A stretch of DNA of 64,000 bases, from NCBI GenBank assembly GCA_030445745.1, contig JASUTE010000004.1, positions 62,001-126,000 on the forward strand, given 5' to 3'. Below the pieces are notes generated by a model. It did no database searches and was not told the DNA's origin. It saw nothing but the letters and a program-made list of their open reading frames with translations. Of this stretch, positions 39,596-48,192 are shown one piece after another. The stretch's first letter is position 1. Every line of letters starts with the position of its first letter. Source of the stretch: Candidatus Cloacimonadota bacterium (GTDB lineage Bacteria; Cloacimonadota; Cloacimonadia; Cloacimonadales; TCS61). The position numbers and the translations under genes are program-made.

Positions 39596-39725
39596 ATCTC
39601 CTTCCTTGATACAAATGAAACTTAAAACTTAACTAAAATGTCAAGCAAATCTGCTTTTTGTTTGACAACCACAGCATTTTCCAATTTATGAGAAATATCT
39701 AAAATAAAATATGAGGATAAGATAA

Positions 39726-41051
39726 ATGCCTAAAAAAGGTGGTAGATACGTTTTTTTAATAATATTTAGTATGTTTATCGTGGCTTGTTCCGACCAAGTA
39801 GAACAAGAAAAAAAAATTGAAGAACCCGTATTACCAAAATATGAATATAGAACTGGTCACATAGGACGAGGTGAAACTTTAGCTGAAACTATGCTGGAAA
39901 TGGGATTAAAAAATACCCAGGTTTATGCTATGGTTAATAAACTTAATTCAGTTTATAATTTACGCTATACGCATCCGGGAGATAGTTTTCAAGTCAAATT
40001 AGATTCTTTGCACAATATTCAAGAGCTTAGCTTTTATCCGGAAGTGGTAAAAACCTACAAAGTGATTCGAAAAGATAGATTGGTTTATGATGAAGATAGT
40101 TTGCGGGCATTGCAGGCAAAAAAACTCCCGCCTCTGGATTTTCTAGAAAGGATGGATGATTACATCATCGATACCACCTTTGTTTATACTGCTCAGGTAG
40201 ATTCTTTGCCTTTAAAAAAGGAAATTGGAATTTGTACGGGTGAGATAGAGAGTTCTTTATGGCAAGCCATGCTGGATGCAGGTGAAAAACCTAAACTTAC
40301 GATGGAACTCAGTCAAATATTCCAGTGGGATATCGATTTTAATATTGATCCACAAAAGGGAGATAAATTTATCTTGGCCTACGAAAAATATACAAGCGAT
40401 GGCGAATTTGTGAAATATGGAAATATCCTCACAGCACGGTATGTTAGCAAAAAATATGATAATACAGCTTATCGATTTAATTCCCTAACCGATGGACCTC
40501 ACTACTACGATTCTCAAGGGAAATCATTCCAAAAAGCGTTTTTGAAATCGCCATTGAATTATACGCGGATAACTTCCTACTTTGGGTATAGAAATCATCC
40601 GATAGCTCGTAAAGTAAGATTCCACAATGGGGTAGATTACGCTGCCCCTTATGGCACACCGGTAGAAAGCACTGGCGAAGGTGTGGTAATTCATAAAGGA
40701 TGGAAAGGTGGTCATCCCACGGTGAATGGCCGGCGCGGAGGATATGGGAAAACAGTTATGATTCGTCACAGCAATGGCTATAAAACTCTTTATGGTCACT
40801 TAAGCAGCTATGCCAAGATTTGGGTAGGAAAAAGAGTAAGTCAACATGAGGTGATAGGTTATGTCGGCTCTACTGGTCTTTCTACTGGAAATCATCTACA
40901 CTACACCATATATCATCACGATAAACCAATAAATCCTTTAAGATTGAAAAATGTGTCAGGTCCACCAGTACCAAAAGAGCAAATGGCTGAATTCAAAGAA
41001 CGTGTTAAAGAGCTAAAACAGCTTATTGCAGGTTTCGATGGAATTTCCTAA
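39726..41051 (+). CDS. M23-family murein endopeptidase lipoprotein
   Basis: 441 residues. Lipoprotein signal FSMFIVACSD. The middle holds a LysM/OapA-like region (RTGHIGRGETLAETMLEMG). The C-terminal M23 (LytM) domain has the zinc ligands in HNGVDYAAPYGTP and STGNHLHYTIY, with HSNGYKTLYGHL between. It probably cleaves peptidoglycan cross-links in cell growth or division. Active-site His and Asp residues are intact. The 3' end overlaps the next gene by 14 bp. Confidence 0.92.
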   Translation: MPKKGGRYVFLIIFSMFIVACSDQVEQEKKIEEPVLPKYEYRTGHIGRGETLAETMLEMGLKNTQVYAMVNKLNSVYNLRYTHPGDSFQVKLDSLHNIQELSFYPEVVKTYKVIRKDRLVYDEDSLRALQAKKLPPLDFLERMDDYIIDTTFVYTAQVDSLPLKKEIGICTGEIESSLWQAMLDAGEKPKLTMELSQIFQWDIDFNIDPQKGDKFILAYEKYTSDGEFVKYGNILTARYVSKKYDNTAYRFNSLTDGPHYYDSQGKSFQKAFLKSPLNYTRITSYFGYRNHPIARKVRFHNGVDYAAPYGTPVESTGEGVVIHKGWKGGHPTVNGRRGGYGKTVMIRHSNGYKTLYGHLSSYAKIWVGKRVSQHEVIGYVGSTGLSTGNHLHYTIYHHDKPINPLRLKNVSGPPVPKEQMAEFKERVKELKQLIAGFDGIS

Positions 41052-42072
41052 GTTAGTTTTAGATAAACAAAAATGCAAAACAAATATAAAAAGGTTTGTT
41101 AGCAAAGCCAAGAAGAAAGGTTTAATATTTCGGCCGCATTTCAAAACTCATCAGTCCGCGCAAATTGGTGAATGGTTTCGGCAAAATGGTGTTAATAGTA
41201 TCACAGTATCTTCTATAGCAATGGCGGAATATTTCGCAGCTGCTGGCTGGAATGATATCACTATTGCCTTTCCCTTGAATGTTTTACAAATTTCACAGTA
41301 TAACAAGCTAGCAGAAAATATTAATTTAAATTTATTAATCTCCACGACTCAGATTTTGCCGAAATTATCCCAGCTATCAGATAAAATAGGCTATTTCATC
41401 GAATTAGATAATGGCAGCAATCGCAGTGGGTTGGAAATAGATCTTGCGTTGAAATTAGCTGCAATATTACCTTCAGATCGGGTTAGGGGTTTTTTATTGC
41501 ATGCAGGAAATACTTATAAGGCAAAAAATTCCACTGAAATTTTGAAAATACACCAGCAGCAATTAGAAATAGCGCAAAAGTGTAAACAGAATTTTCCTGA
41601 AAAGATATTTTCTATTGGTGATACACCTTCTTTCAGTCTTGCTGAAACTTTTTCTAATATTGATGAGGCGAGACCAGGTAACTTTGTATTTTTCGATGTA
41701 ATGCAAAGAAATTTGGGAAGCTGCCAATGGGAAGATATAGCTTTAGCAGTATATTGCCCAGTAGTAGCAATGTATGATAAGCGTCAGGAAATAGTGATTC
41801 ATGGTGGCGCCGTACATCTTTCCAAAGAAAATGAAAAAGGTTGTTTTGGTAGGGTTGCAATTCCTGGTAAAACAGGGTGGGGAGAACCTTTGCCGGATAC
41901 ATATGTAACTTCGTTATCACAAGAACATGGCATTATAAAAACTCGAGGAGATGTTTTAGAAATGATAGAATTAGGTTCTATTTTAGCTATTTTGCCTATT
42001 CATTCTTGTTTAACAGCAAATCTGTTTACAGAATACAATACCTTAGAAAATAATATAATAGAAAAGTTGTAA
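41038..42072 (+). CDS. Alanine racemase-like / D-threonine aldolase-like PLP enzyme
   Basis: 344 residues from ATG 41038. A TTG 12 bp upstream is in frame. The PLP-lysine region is RPHFKTHQS, in the N-terminal TIM barrel of the alanine-racemase superfamily. The C-terminal D-serine-deaminase-like metal site motif is PIHSCLTANLF (His and Cys). This is the DSD1/D-threonine aldolase layout, acting on D-hydroxy amino acids. It overlaps the peptidase gene, so it may use D-amino acids from peptidoglycan (inference). Confidence 0.82.
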   Translation: MEFPKLVLDKQKCKTNIKRFVSKAKKKGLIFRPHFKTHQSAQIGEWFRQNGVNSITVSSIAMAEYFAAAGWNDITIAFPLNVLQISQYNKLAENINLNLLISTTQILPKLSQLSDKIGYFIELDNGSNRSGLEIDLALKLAAILPSDRVRGFLLHAGNTYKAKNSTEILKIHQQQLEIAQKCKQNFPEKIFSIGDTPSFSLAETFSNIDEARPGNFVFFDVMQRNLGSCQWEDIALAVYCPVVAMYDKRQEIVIHGGAVHLSKENEKGCFGRVAIPGKTGWGEPLPDTYVTSLSQEHGIIKTRGDVLEMIELGSILAILPIHSCLTANLFTEYNTLENNIIEKL

Positions 42073-42083
42073 AAGGAGTATTT

Positions 42084-43037
42084 ATGAATGTTTTAGTAAC
42101 TGGCGGTGCTGGTTTTATTGGTTCTCATTTGTGTGAAAAACTTTTGGATGCTGGACACAGGGTCTATAATGTAGATAATTTTTGTGATTTCTATTCGCCA
42201 GATATAAAAAGAAATAATATTCAAGTAGCTCAGCAAAATCCAAATTATAGATTGCTGGCAGGCGATATTCGTAACCAGGAATTTTTAGAAAGAATTTTTG
42301 CAGAAAATCAATTCGACATGGTAATTCACTTAGCAGCCATGGCGGGAGTTAGGCCATCTATAAAAGCTCCTCAGCTTTATACTGAGGTAAATGTAAATGG
42401 TACAGTAAACTTATTGGAATGCTGTCGCAAAAATTCCATTAAGAATTTTATCTTTGCCTCTTCCAGCTCGGTTTATGGCAATAATACCAAAATACCATTT
42501 GCCGAAACCGATGCGGTTGATTTTCCTATTTCGCCCTATGCTGCTACTAAAAAAGCGGGAGAACTTTGGTGCTATACCTACCATCATCTACACAAAATCT
42601 CTATTGCCTGTTTACGGTTTTTTACTGTCATTGGCCCGCGCCAGAGGCCTGATTTGGCATTACACAAATTTGCCAGTAGAATTGCTAACCATAAACCTAT
42701 TCAGGTGTATGGTGACGGCAGTTCCAAACGAGATTATACCTACATCGACGATATCACTGACGGAGTGCTGAAAGCGATGCAATATGTCAAAAACAATTTG
42801 GTTTACGATATTTTCAATTTAGGTGAATCGAAGAGGATAGATCTATTACATATGATAAAGAGCTTGGAAGATGAAATGGGAATGACTGCGGAGAAAGAGT
42901 GGCTGCCTATGCAACCAGGTGATGTACAGCTTACCTATGCTGATATCGAAAAGAGTAGAAAAATTTTAGGTTACTCGCCACAATTCCCTTTTGAACTTGG
43001 TGTGAAGAAATTTGTGGAATGGTTTAACGAAAGATAA
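42084..43037 (+). CDS. NAD-dependent nucleotide-sugar epimerase (GalE / UDP-glucuronate 4-epimerase type)
   Basis: 317 residues, an extended SDR. NAD motif VTGGAGFIGSHL, VIHLAAMAGVRPSI, ASSSSVYGNN, catalytic SPYAATKKAGE (Tyr-x-x-x-Lys), and FFTVIGPRQRPD. HLAAMAGVR and the length fit UDP-glucuronate or UDP-glucose 4-epimerase. It likely supplies sugars for surface polysaccharide. A KGAGT-type ribosome site lies 7 bp upstream. Confidence 0.9.
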   Translation: MNVLVTGGAGFIGSHLCEKLLDAGHRVYNVDNFCDFYSPDIKRNNIQVAQQNPNYRLLAGDIRNQEFLERIFAENQFDMVIHLAAMAGVRPSIKAPQLYTEVNVNGTVNLLECCRKNSIKNFIFASSSSVYGNNTKIPFAETDAVDFPISPYAATKKAGELWCYTYHHLHKISIACLRFFTVIGPRQRPDLALHKFASRIANHKPIQVYGDGSSKRDYTYIDDITDGVLKAMQYVKNNLVYDIFNLGESKRIDLLHMIKSLEDEMGMTAEKEWLPMQPGDVQLTYADIEKSRKILGYSPQFPFELGVKKFVEWFNER

Positions 43038-43085
43038 ATTTTGGAATAAAATTTGCATTAATCATGGAAAATTCGGAGGATAAAG

Positions 43086-43652
43086 ATGAAAATAGTCAGA
43101 ACAGTTATGATCTTGGTGCTAGTATTGCTTTCTGTAGCAGCATTAGCCGAACTAAAAGGAAAGGATTTTGTGGAGAAGGGTGAACTGCAAGAATTTAGCG
43201 GAAACCTAATAAAGACTGATGAAGAGTGGTCTTTACAGACAGAAGAAGCCACTTTTGATTTGCATTTTGGCCCACAGGAATATCTGCAGAGCAAAGAAGT
43301 TGTGCTGCAAGAAGATACAGAAATAAATTTAACGGGCTATTTGTATAAAAAAAATATTGCCGTTGTTAAGTTTGTTTACTATGATGTTAATGTGGTTTTG
43401 CGAAGCGATAAAGGTGATCCACTTTGGCATGGCACAAAATATGCCAAAAAACATGATAAGCATTACGTGGATTCCAGCAAATGCATTGGCTGCAAACTTT
43501 GTGTTAGTGCCTGCCCCACAGGTGCTATTAGCATGAAAGATGGCAAAGCTGTTATCGATCCGGACAAATGTATAAACTGTGGTATTTGTATAAATGGAAA
43601 TGGTCAGGGGTTTTCCGGTTGTCCGGTAAAGGCTATAAACAAGAATGAATAA
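43086..43652 (+). CDS. Exported dicluster [4Fe-4S] ferredoxin protein with N-terminal domain
   Basis: 188 residues. A Sec signal peptide (TVMILVLVLLSVAALAE) is followed by about 95 residues of beta-rich sequence, perhaps an OB-like domain (FSGNLIKTDEEWSLQTEEAT). The ferredoxin domain has cluster I CIGCKLCVSACP and an unusual cluster II, CINCGIC, with the fourth Cys 10 residues later (SGCP). TCGGAGGA gives a strong ribosome site. It is first of the seven-gene ferredoxin operon and overlaps the next gene by 8 bp. Export of a Fe-S protein through a Sec-like signal is unusual. Confidence 0.85.
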   Translation: MKIVRTVMILVLVLLSVAALAELKGKDFVEKGELQEFSGNLIKTDEEWSLQTEEATFDLHFGPQEYLQSKEVVLQEDTEINLTGYLYKKNIAVVKFVYYDVNVVLRSDKGDPLWHGTKYAKKHDKHYVDSSKCIGCKLCVSACPTGAISMKDGKAVIDPDKCINCGICINGNGQGFSGCPVKAINKNE

Positions 43653-44433
43653 ACGAGATAAAATTCGTTTTTTTAGTCAGCTTTTTTTCCTAATAGTATC
43701 GTTAACGCTCTTAGTTTTGCTAATTTTAGGATTTCTAGGAGTATCGCACTCTTACTGTCCATTTGCCAGTGTTTGTTTTGGAATTCTGGGGCTTAGTCCT
43801 GCAGTTTCGGTTTGGTTGTTTAAAACAGCTGCTATTGTAGGAATTCTAATAGCTTTCAGTACGGTCTTTTGGGGAAGAAAGTTTTGCGGTTATATATGTT
43901 TCTTGGGCACACTTCAGGAATTTATTTACAATTTGAACTGCAGCCGGAAAAAGTATTGTCGGAAACTGTCTTATAAAACTCATTTAATTTTAAGAGTGTT
44001 AAAGTATCTGGTACTTATCTTTACAGCAGTGACTGCTTTCTTGGCTCTACAGTATCTATATATGAAATTTTGTCCAGTGTATGCATTAGCTCATCCCCAA
44101 AACATTAGCTTAGCAGCAGTATTTACTTTAATTGTGATATTTGTTTTGGGAGTGTGGGTCGAAAGATTTTGGTGCAGATATTTGTGCCCTTATGCAGCAT
44201 TGATGAATCTATTCCAATATATGGGTAAATTGCTGGGAATTAAAAGACAGAAAATTAGAAGAAATATTGAAGCAAGCGTGAATTGTAAAACTTGTTCAAA
44301 TTATTGTCCAATGGGCATAAAAATTGAATGTAAAGAGGAGATAAGTAATATTAACTGCATACATTGTGGTCGTTGTGTTAGAAAATGTTTGAAAGACAAT
44401 TTCTCTAAAGAACAGTGTTTATACAGAGATTAA
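43645..44433 (+). CDS. NapH/NosR-like membrane polyferredoxin
   Basis: 262 residues. Four to five membrane helices carry the family's paired cysteine motifs FCGYICFLGTLQE and FWCRYLCPYAALMN, followed by a soluble dicluster tail: CKTCSNYCP plus a fourth Cys in IECKEE, and CIHCGRCVRKC. NapH/NosR/CcoG-type proteins pass electrons across or along the inner membrane. Here it is the only polytopic inner-membrane member of the operon, so it is the likely electron entry point. The tail side (cytosol or periplasm) is not settled by sequence. Confidence 0.88.
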   Translation: MNKRDKIRFFSQLFFLIVSLTLLVLLILGFLGVSHSYCPFASVCFGILGLSPAVSVWLFKTAAIVGILIAFSTVFWGRKFCGYICFLGTLQEFIYNLNCSRKKYCRKLSYKTHLILRVLKYLVLIFTAVTAFLALQYLYMKFCPVYALAHPQNISLAAVFTLIVIFVLGVWVERFWCRYLCPYAALMNLFQYMGKLLGIKRQKIRRNIEASVNCKTCSNYCPMGIKIECKEEISNINCIHCGRCVRKCLKDNFSKEQCLYRD

Positions 44434-44436
44434 ATT

Positions 44437-45402
44437 ATGAAAAAGATACTCATATTTTTAGCGATTTTAAGTTTATTCGCTTGTGATGATTCTATTTCCA
44501 AGCTTAGTCTAGATAATACAGCTCCTAACCCGGTTTCTAATTTGCAAATATTAGAAACGGGAGGAGATTATGTGAAGTTGATATGGAGTGTACCAGATTC
44601 CAAAGATGCTGCTTTTTACAAAATTTATAAAAAATTAAGTACGGAAACAGAGACTATTACCAACTTTATTTTTACCGATCAACTTCAAGTTAACTTACAA
44701 AACACTCAGCAGGGTATAATTATAGACAGCTTAGCTTTCAGCAATAATTACGATTTTGCCGTTTCGGTGTGCGATGAAAGCATGAATGAGAGCGAATTAC
44801 AAAAAATAACAGGTATTGAAACGCTTAACAATAATCCTGTTGACACAACACCTCCAGGTGATATTGCACAGCTGCAGTTGGTACCTACATTTTCGGAAGG
44901 CTATGAGATAATTGACGTAGTTATAACAGCTTCTTTTGTTGCACCAGGCGATGATGGCGATAACGGTATAACCGAGATTGAAGTAAGATATTCACCATTT
45001 GGACCAGTTAATTCAGATAACTGGCAAACCGCTTTTCCTTATCAGGGTACAGTTTTTAGTGGTATTGCTGGAGAAACCACAATAATTGAACTTCCCTTGA
45101 AAAAATGTATGGCTCCCCCTCCCGTTCCACCCAATTATGCTTTTTATTTTGCTGCCAGAGCTATTGATGAAGCAGGAAATACTTCGGCTATCAAGAGTTT
45201 TTCTGGTAAAATAACCGCAGAAGTTATCCGTAAAAGCTGTATTTCTTGTTGGGAATGTTTAGATATTTGCCCGGAAAATGCTATCTCCAAACAAAACGGA
45301 AAGGCTTCTATCGATTTGAGCAAATGTGTGCGCTGTGGCGATTGTATTTTAACCTGTGAAGAAAAAGGTAATGAAGCAATAAAATATTATATAACAGAAT
45401 AA
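44437..45402 (+). CDS. Fibronectin-III-like lipoprotein with C-terminal ferredoxin domain
   Basis: 321 residues. Lipobox LAILSLFACDD. Two fibronectin-type-III-like domains follow: APNPVSNLQILETGGDYVKL with IYKK, and DTTPPGDIAQLQLVP with EVRYSPFGP and AARAIDEAGN. The C-terminal ~60 residues are a dicluster ferredoxin, CISCWECLDICP and CVRCGDCILTC. A membrane-anchored ferredoxin on a beta-sandwich stalk is an unusual fusion. It would place clusters in the periplasm or at the surface. Confidence 0.83.
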   Translation: MKKILIFLAILSLFACDDSISKLSLDNTAPNPVSNLQILETGGDYVKLIWSVPDSKDAAFYKIYKKLSTETETITNFIFTDQLQVNLQNTQQGIIIDSLAFSNNYDFAVSVCDESMNESELQKITGIETLNNNPVDTTPPGDIAQLQLVPTFSEGYEIIDVVITASFVAPGDDGDNGITEIEVRYSPFGPVNSDNWQTAFPYQGTVFSGIAGETTIIELPLKKCMAPPPVPPNYAFYFAARAIDEAGNTSAIKSFSGKITAEVIRKSCISCWECLDICPENAISKQNGKASIDLSKCVRCGDCILTCEEKGNEAIKYYITE

Positions 45403-45419
45403 AAGAGAGGTAGGAGAAG

Positions 45420-45959
45420 ATGAAAAAGAAAATAATTTACGCGATAATTTTGCTGTTTGTAATGGCCGTAACACTATATGCTGCTAGGGTTATCTATCAA
45501 ATAGACCCCGATCAGTGTAATGGTTGTGGTGAGTGTTTTGTACAATGTCCCAATGATGCTATCTATTATGATTATGAAGTATGGACTTATCAGATCAATC
45601 CAGAATTATGTGATGGTTGCGGAGATTGTGTAGATACTTGTAATCATAATGCTATTCATGAAGTTGTTAGCAATGGCAGTGAAGAGATCGATCCTAATTT
45701 AAAGATATCTTGTTTCCCCAATCCACTTAGCTCTAATACAACTATTTCTTATGATATGCACAACGGGCAAAAAGGAGAAATAGTTATCTTTAACATCAAA
45801 GGCAGAAAAATTCGTTCTTTTCCAATAGAAAGCCGTACTGGCCAGGTCAGCTGGGATGGAAAGGATAGAGCTGGCAATGAAGTTGCAGAAGGTATTTATT
45901 TCTATAAATTGAAAACCGGCAATAGAAAAGTGATAAAAAGACTAACTGTAATAAAATGA
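45420..45959 (+). CDS. Exported dicluster ferredoxin with C-terminal sorting domain
   Basis: 179 residues. Signal peptide IIYAIILLFVMAVTLYA. Clusters CNGCGECFVQCP and CDGCGDCVDTCN sit near 31-80. The C-terminal ~80 residues are a FlgD-like sorting domain (CFPNPLSSNTTISYD, IFNIKGRKIRSF, WDGKDRAGNEVAEGIYFYKL). This is related to the tails of the two propeller proteins at 15820 and 18224. The tail predicts transport to the cell surface. It overlaps the next gene by 4 bp. Confidence 0.85.
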   Translation: MKKKIIYAIILLFVMAVTLYAARVIYQIDPDQCNGCGECFVQCPNDAIYYDYEVWTYQINPELCDGCGDCVDTCNHNAIHEVVSNGSEEIDPNLKISCFPNPLSSNTTISYDMHNGQKGEIVIFNIKGRKIRSFPIESRTGQVSWDGKDRAGNEVAEGIYFYKLKTGNRKVIKRLTVIK

Positions 45960-46198
45960 AAAAAATTAATATAATTTTAGTTTTAGTGCTGCTGCTCATT
46001 ATTTCGTGTGCAGCAGCCTCTGCTGCTTATCGAGTAAATACAAACGACTGTGTAGGTTGTAATGATTGTGTTAAAGTGTGTCCTGTAAATGCGATCTCTA
46101 TCGAAGATGGAAAAGCTTATATAGACCAGGAGAAATGCATCAAATGTGGGTTGTGTTATAAAACCTGTACTTACGAAGTTATTAGGAAATCAAAATGA
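45956..46198 (+). CDS. Small exported dicluster ferredoxin
   Basis: 80 residues. The signal sequence IILVLVLLLIISCAAASAA fits either a lipobox (LIISC) or a signal peptidase I site (ASAA). The mature part is a minimal ferredoxin, CVGCNDCVKVCP and CIKCGLCYKTC. ATGA overlaps join it to both neighbours. It could shuttle electrons between the anchored ferredoxins. Confidence 0.87.
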   Translation: MKKINIILVLVLLLIISCAAASAAYRVNTNDCVGCNDCVKVCPVNAISIEDGKAYIDQEKCIKCGLCYKTCTYEVIRKSK

Positions 46199-46437
46199 GA
46201 AAAATTGCTATTCTATTCTTGCTAATTGTTCTGATAGCTGTTTGGGGTTGTGAAAAAGTTAGCAATCCCCAATATCATGTAGATAAAGAATCGTGTAATG
46301 CTTGCGGAGAATGTTTAATTGTATGTCCCGTAGACGCTATTGAATTCGACGCAGATGGTAAAGCTGTGATCGACCAAACCAAATGTAACCAATGTGGCAA
46401 ATGTATAAATGTTTGCCCTCAGGATGCGATATACTAA
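46195..46437 (+). CDS. Small ferredoxin lipoprotein
   Basis: 80 residues. The signal ends VLIAVWGCEK, a plausible lipobox. Mature clusters are CNACGECLIVCP and CNQCGKCINVCP, both fully canonical. It resembles the preceding gene, suggesting tandem duplication and divergence. The stop TAA shares its final A with the ATG of the outer-membrane gene. Confidence 0.87.
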   Translation: MRKIAILFLLIVLIAVWGCEKVSNPQYHVDKESCNACGECLIVCPVDAIEFDADGKAVIDQTKCNQCGKCINVCPQDAIY

Positions 46438-47633
46438 TGAAAAAATTGTTTTTATTGCTTATAGTTTTATATGCTGTAACCGTACAAGCTCAGCTATCCA
46501 GTTATACCGATATCAGTTTTCGCTATATTAATACCGATTCCAGTAGTGAATTTTTTACCGATCCCAATGATTCAGAGGTGAAAAAGGCTAGTGGCTACTC
46601 GGGTATGGATTGGGAATATCATCTTAACTACAAGTTCAACAAAAATTTATTTCTTACATGGAATAATCAGCTTTTTTATTCTGAAGTATCGTCAGAGTTA
46701 CGCAATTCCTTCCTATACGATAAAAGCCGCTTGAGTATAGGTTTTCGAAATTCTGTTCACAAACTTTCACTTTTTCTGAATAACAGGTTTTATGGAGATG
46801 ATGATACCACGATCTCGAATATTGCCGGCTTAGATACTTTGATTAAAAAAAGAGCCACCTTTGCTTATGGCTTAAACTATGAGCTGAATTTCGGGAAACT
46901 AGAATTTGCTACTTCCGGTTACTATAGAAATTTGCGCTACTTAGAATACACAACCAGTCAAAATGAATGGGAAAATGATCTCTACTTAGCTAGTAAGCTC
47001 GGTTACCAGATTATACCACACTGGCAAATTTTCACCAATTTCTACTATAAAGATGACCTAAACCAGGTGGATTGGTACGACCAGACTAAATGGGGGGCAG
47101 GAGTTGCCTACGAAAATAGATTTGACTTTTTCAACTCTGTAGAAGCAGTGGTGAATTATTTTCATAGCGAAACAGATGAGTTGCCCCAATATCAGAATGA
47201 CTATCTTTTCACCAAAGTTCGCTATTTCAAAAGATTTGGCACAACTTTCAGTAGCTTTATAACTTATATAAATCGTAGTACCTACAACACTTCCCAAGAA
47301 AAACTCTTGCGGATCTCTAATTTAATAAGACTGCAGGCAAAATATATTTATCAAGAAGGCAGAGCAGAATCTTCTTATCTACTGTTTTCCGGAAAATATA
47401 ATCCAGAGAATTCTGGCAGTAAGTTACGCTTGGGTGTGAACCAGCATTTATTTAAAGACCTCTATTTTGGTATAGCTGGTGAGTATGCACCAGACCTGTA
47501 CAATGGTTATGAAGGAGAATTCCGATATTTACTTAGCGGATTTCGCTATCTCTACCTGCGCTATCAACTGCGGGATTACCAGGATTTTGTTGGTACTCAG
47601 AAGATTCAGGCAGGCCTTTCTTACCAGTTTTAA
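46437..47633 (+). CDS. Outer-membrane beta-barrel protein
   Basis: 398 residues from ATG 46437 with signal peptide KKLFLLLIVLYAVTVQAQ. Alternating aromatic/polar strands run throughout (DISFRYINTDSS, WEYHLNYKFNKNLFLTWNNQ, YFGIAGEYAPD, FRYLYLRYQL), and the chain ends in YQF, the C-terminal phenylalanine of barrel proteins. No family name is recognised. The strand count suggests a porin-size barrel of about 16-20 strands. Placed last in the ferredoxin operon, it could be the outer-membrane sheath of an electron conduit. Confidence 0.82.
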   Translation: MKKLFLLLIVLYAVTVQAQLSSYTDISFRYINTDSSSEFFTDPNDSEVKKASGYSGMDWEYHLNYKFNKNLFLTWNNQLFYSEVSSELRNSFLYDKSRLSIGFRNSVHKLSLFLNNRFYGDDDTTISNIAGLDTLIKKRATFAYGLNYELNFGKLEFATSGYYRNLRYLEYTTSQNEWENDLYLASKLGYQIIPHWQIFTNFYYKDDLNQVDWYDQTKWGAGVAYENRFDFFNSVEAVVNYFHSETDELPQYQNDYLFTKVRYFKRFGTTFSSFITYINRSTYNTSQEKLLRISNLIRLQAKYIYQEGRAESSYLLFSGKYNPENSGSKLRLGVNQHLFKDLYFGIAGEYAPDLYNGYEGEFRYLLSGFRYLYLRYQLRDYQDFVGTQKIQAGLSYQF

Positions 47634-47638
47634 TTTAA

Positions 47639-47657
47639 TTTGAGAATCATTCGCAAA
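47639..47657 (+). promoter_or_regulatory. Fur-box-like palindrome upstream of fur
   Basis: TTTGAGAATCATTCGCAAA is an interrupted palindrome (TTTGnGAATnATTCnCAAA) of Fur-box length, 6 bp after the barrel gene stop. TTGACA (47665-47670) follows 7 bp later and is likely the -35 of the fur promoter, so this box would act in autoregulation. Related sequences lie before feoB and feoA. Confidence 0.7.
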
Positions 47658-47708
47658 AATAAGCTTGACACATAATAAGCGCTGTGCAATTTAGGCGCAG
47701 AGGTTATT

Positions 47709-48137
47709 ATGAAAAAAGAAGAAGCTATTTTTCGTGATTTTTTGAAAACAAAGGGGCTAAAATTAACTAAACCCCGTCGCATTATCCTGAATGCGGTCTT
47801 CAGCACACACGAGCATTTTAATGTGGATGCACTTTACGATATTATCCGTAAAAGACATAAAAATGTATCGCGGGCAACCATCTACAGAACTATGCCGCTT
47901 ATGATAGAAGCAGGTCTTATAAAACAAGCTTTACGATGTCAGGCAAAAGACCACTACGAACATATTTTTGGCCATAAAAGTCATCTACATTTTATCTGCG
48001 ATAAATGTGGAAAAATAGTTGAAAAAGAGAGTAAACAAGTTGAAAAAATAATAAAAGATCTAGCAGAAACTGAAGGATTTGAAATACGTGAATTCAATGT
48101 TGGTGCTAAAGGTTTGTGTGCAGATTGCCGCAGTTAA
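47709..48137 (+). CDS. fur: Fur-family metal-responsive regulator
   Basis: 142 residues. Winged helix KLTKPRRIILNAVFSTHEHF and VSRATIYRTMPLMIEAGLI, then the metal-binding dimerisation half with DHYEHIFGHKSHLHFICDKC and CADC. The CxxC pairs bind structural Zn. Its position before feoB-feoA-feoC and the three similar boxes indicate iron-responsive repression. PerR or Zur specificity cannot be fully excluded by eye. Confidence 0.92.
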   Translation: MKKEEAIFRDFLKTKGLKLTKPRRIILNAVFSTHEHFNVDALYDIIRKRHKNVSRATIYRTMPLMIEAGLIKQALRCQAKDHYEHIFGHKSHLHFICDKCGKIVEKESKQVEKIIKDLAETEGFEIREFNVGAKGLCADCRS

Positions 48138-48151
48138 AAATTTAGACTGTA

Positions 48152-48170
48152 TCTGAGAATGAATTGCAAA
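48152..48170 (+). promoter_or_regulatory. Fur-box-like site upstream of feoB
   Basis: TCTGAGAATGAATTGCAAA, matching the box before fur at 15 of 19 positions and the box before feoA at 17 of 19. It lies 22 bp before the feoB start in a 55-bp gap. Confidence 0.65.
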
Positions 48171-48192
48171 ATCAAATAGTTGAGAGGTTAAC

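Noticed and set aside
43053-43071. Fur box before the ferredoxin operon as an annotated site
   Set aside because: TTTGCATTAATCATGGAAA matches the reverse complement of the local motif only at the ends. Kept as a weak hint within the Fur-box finding, not as a feature.
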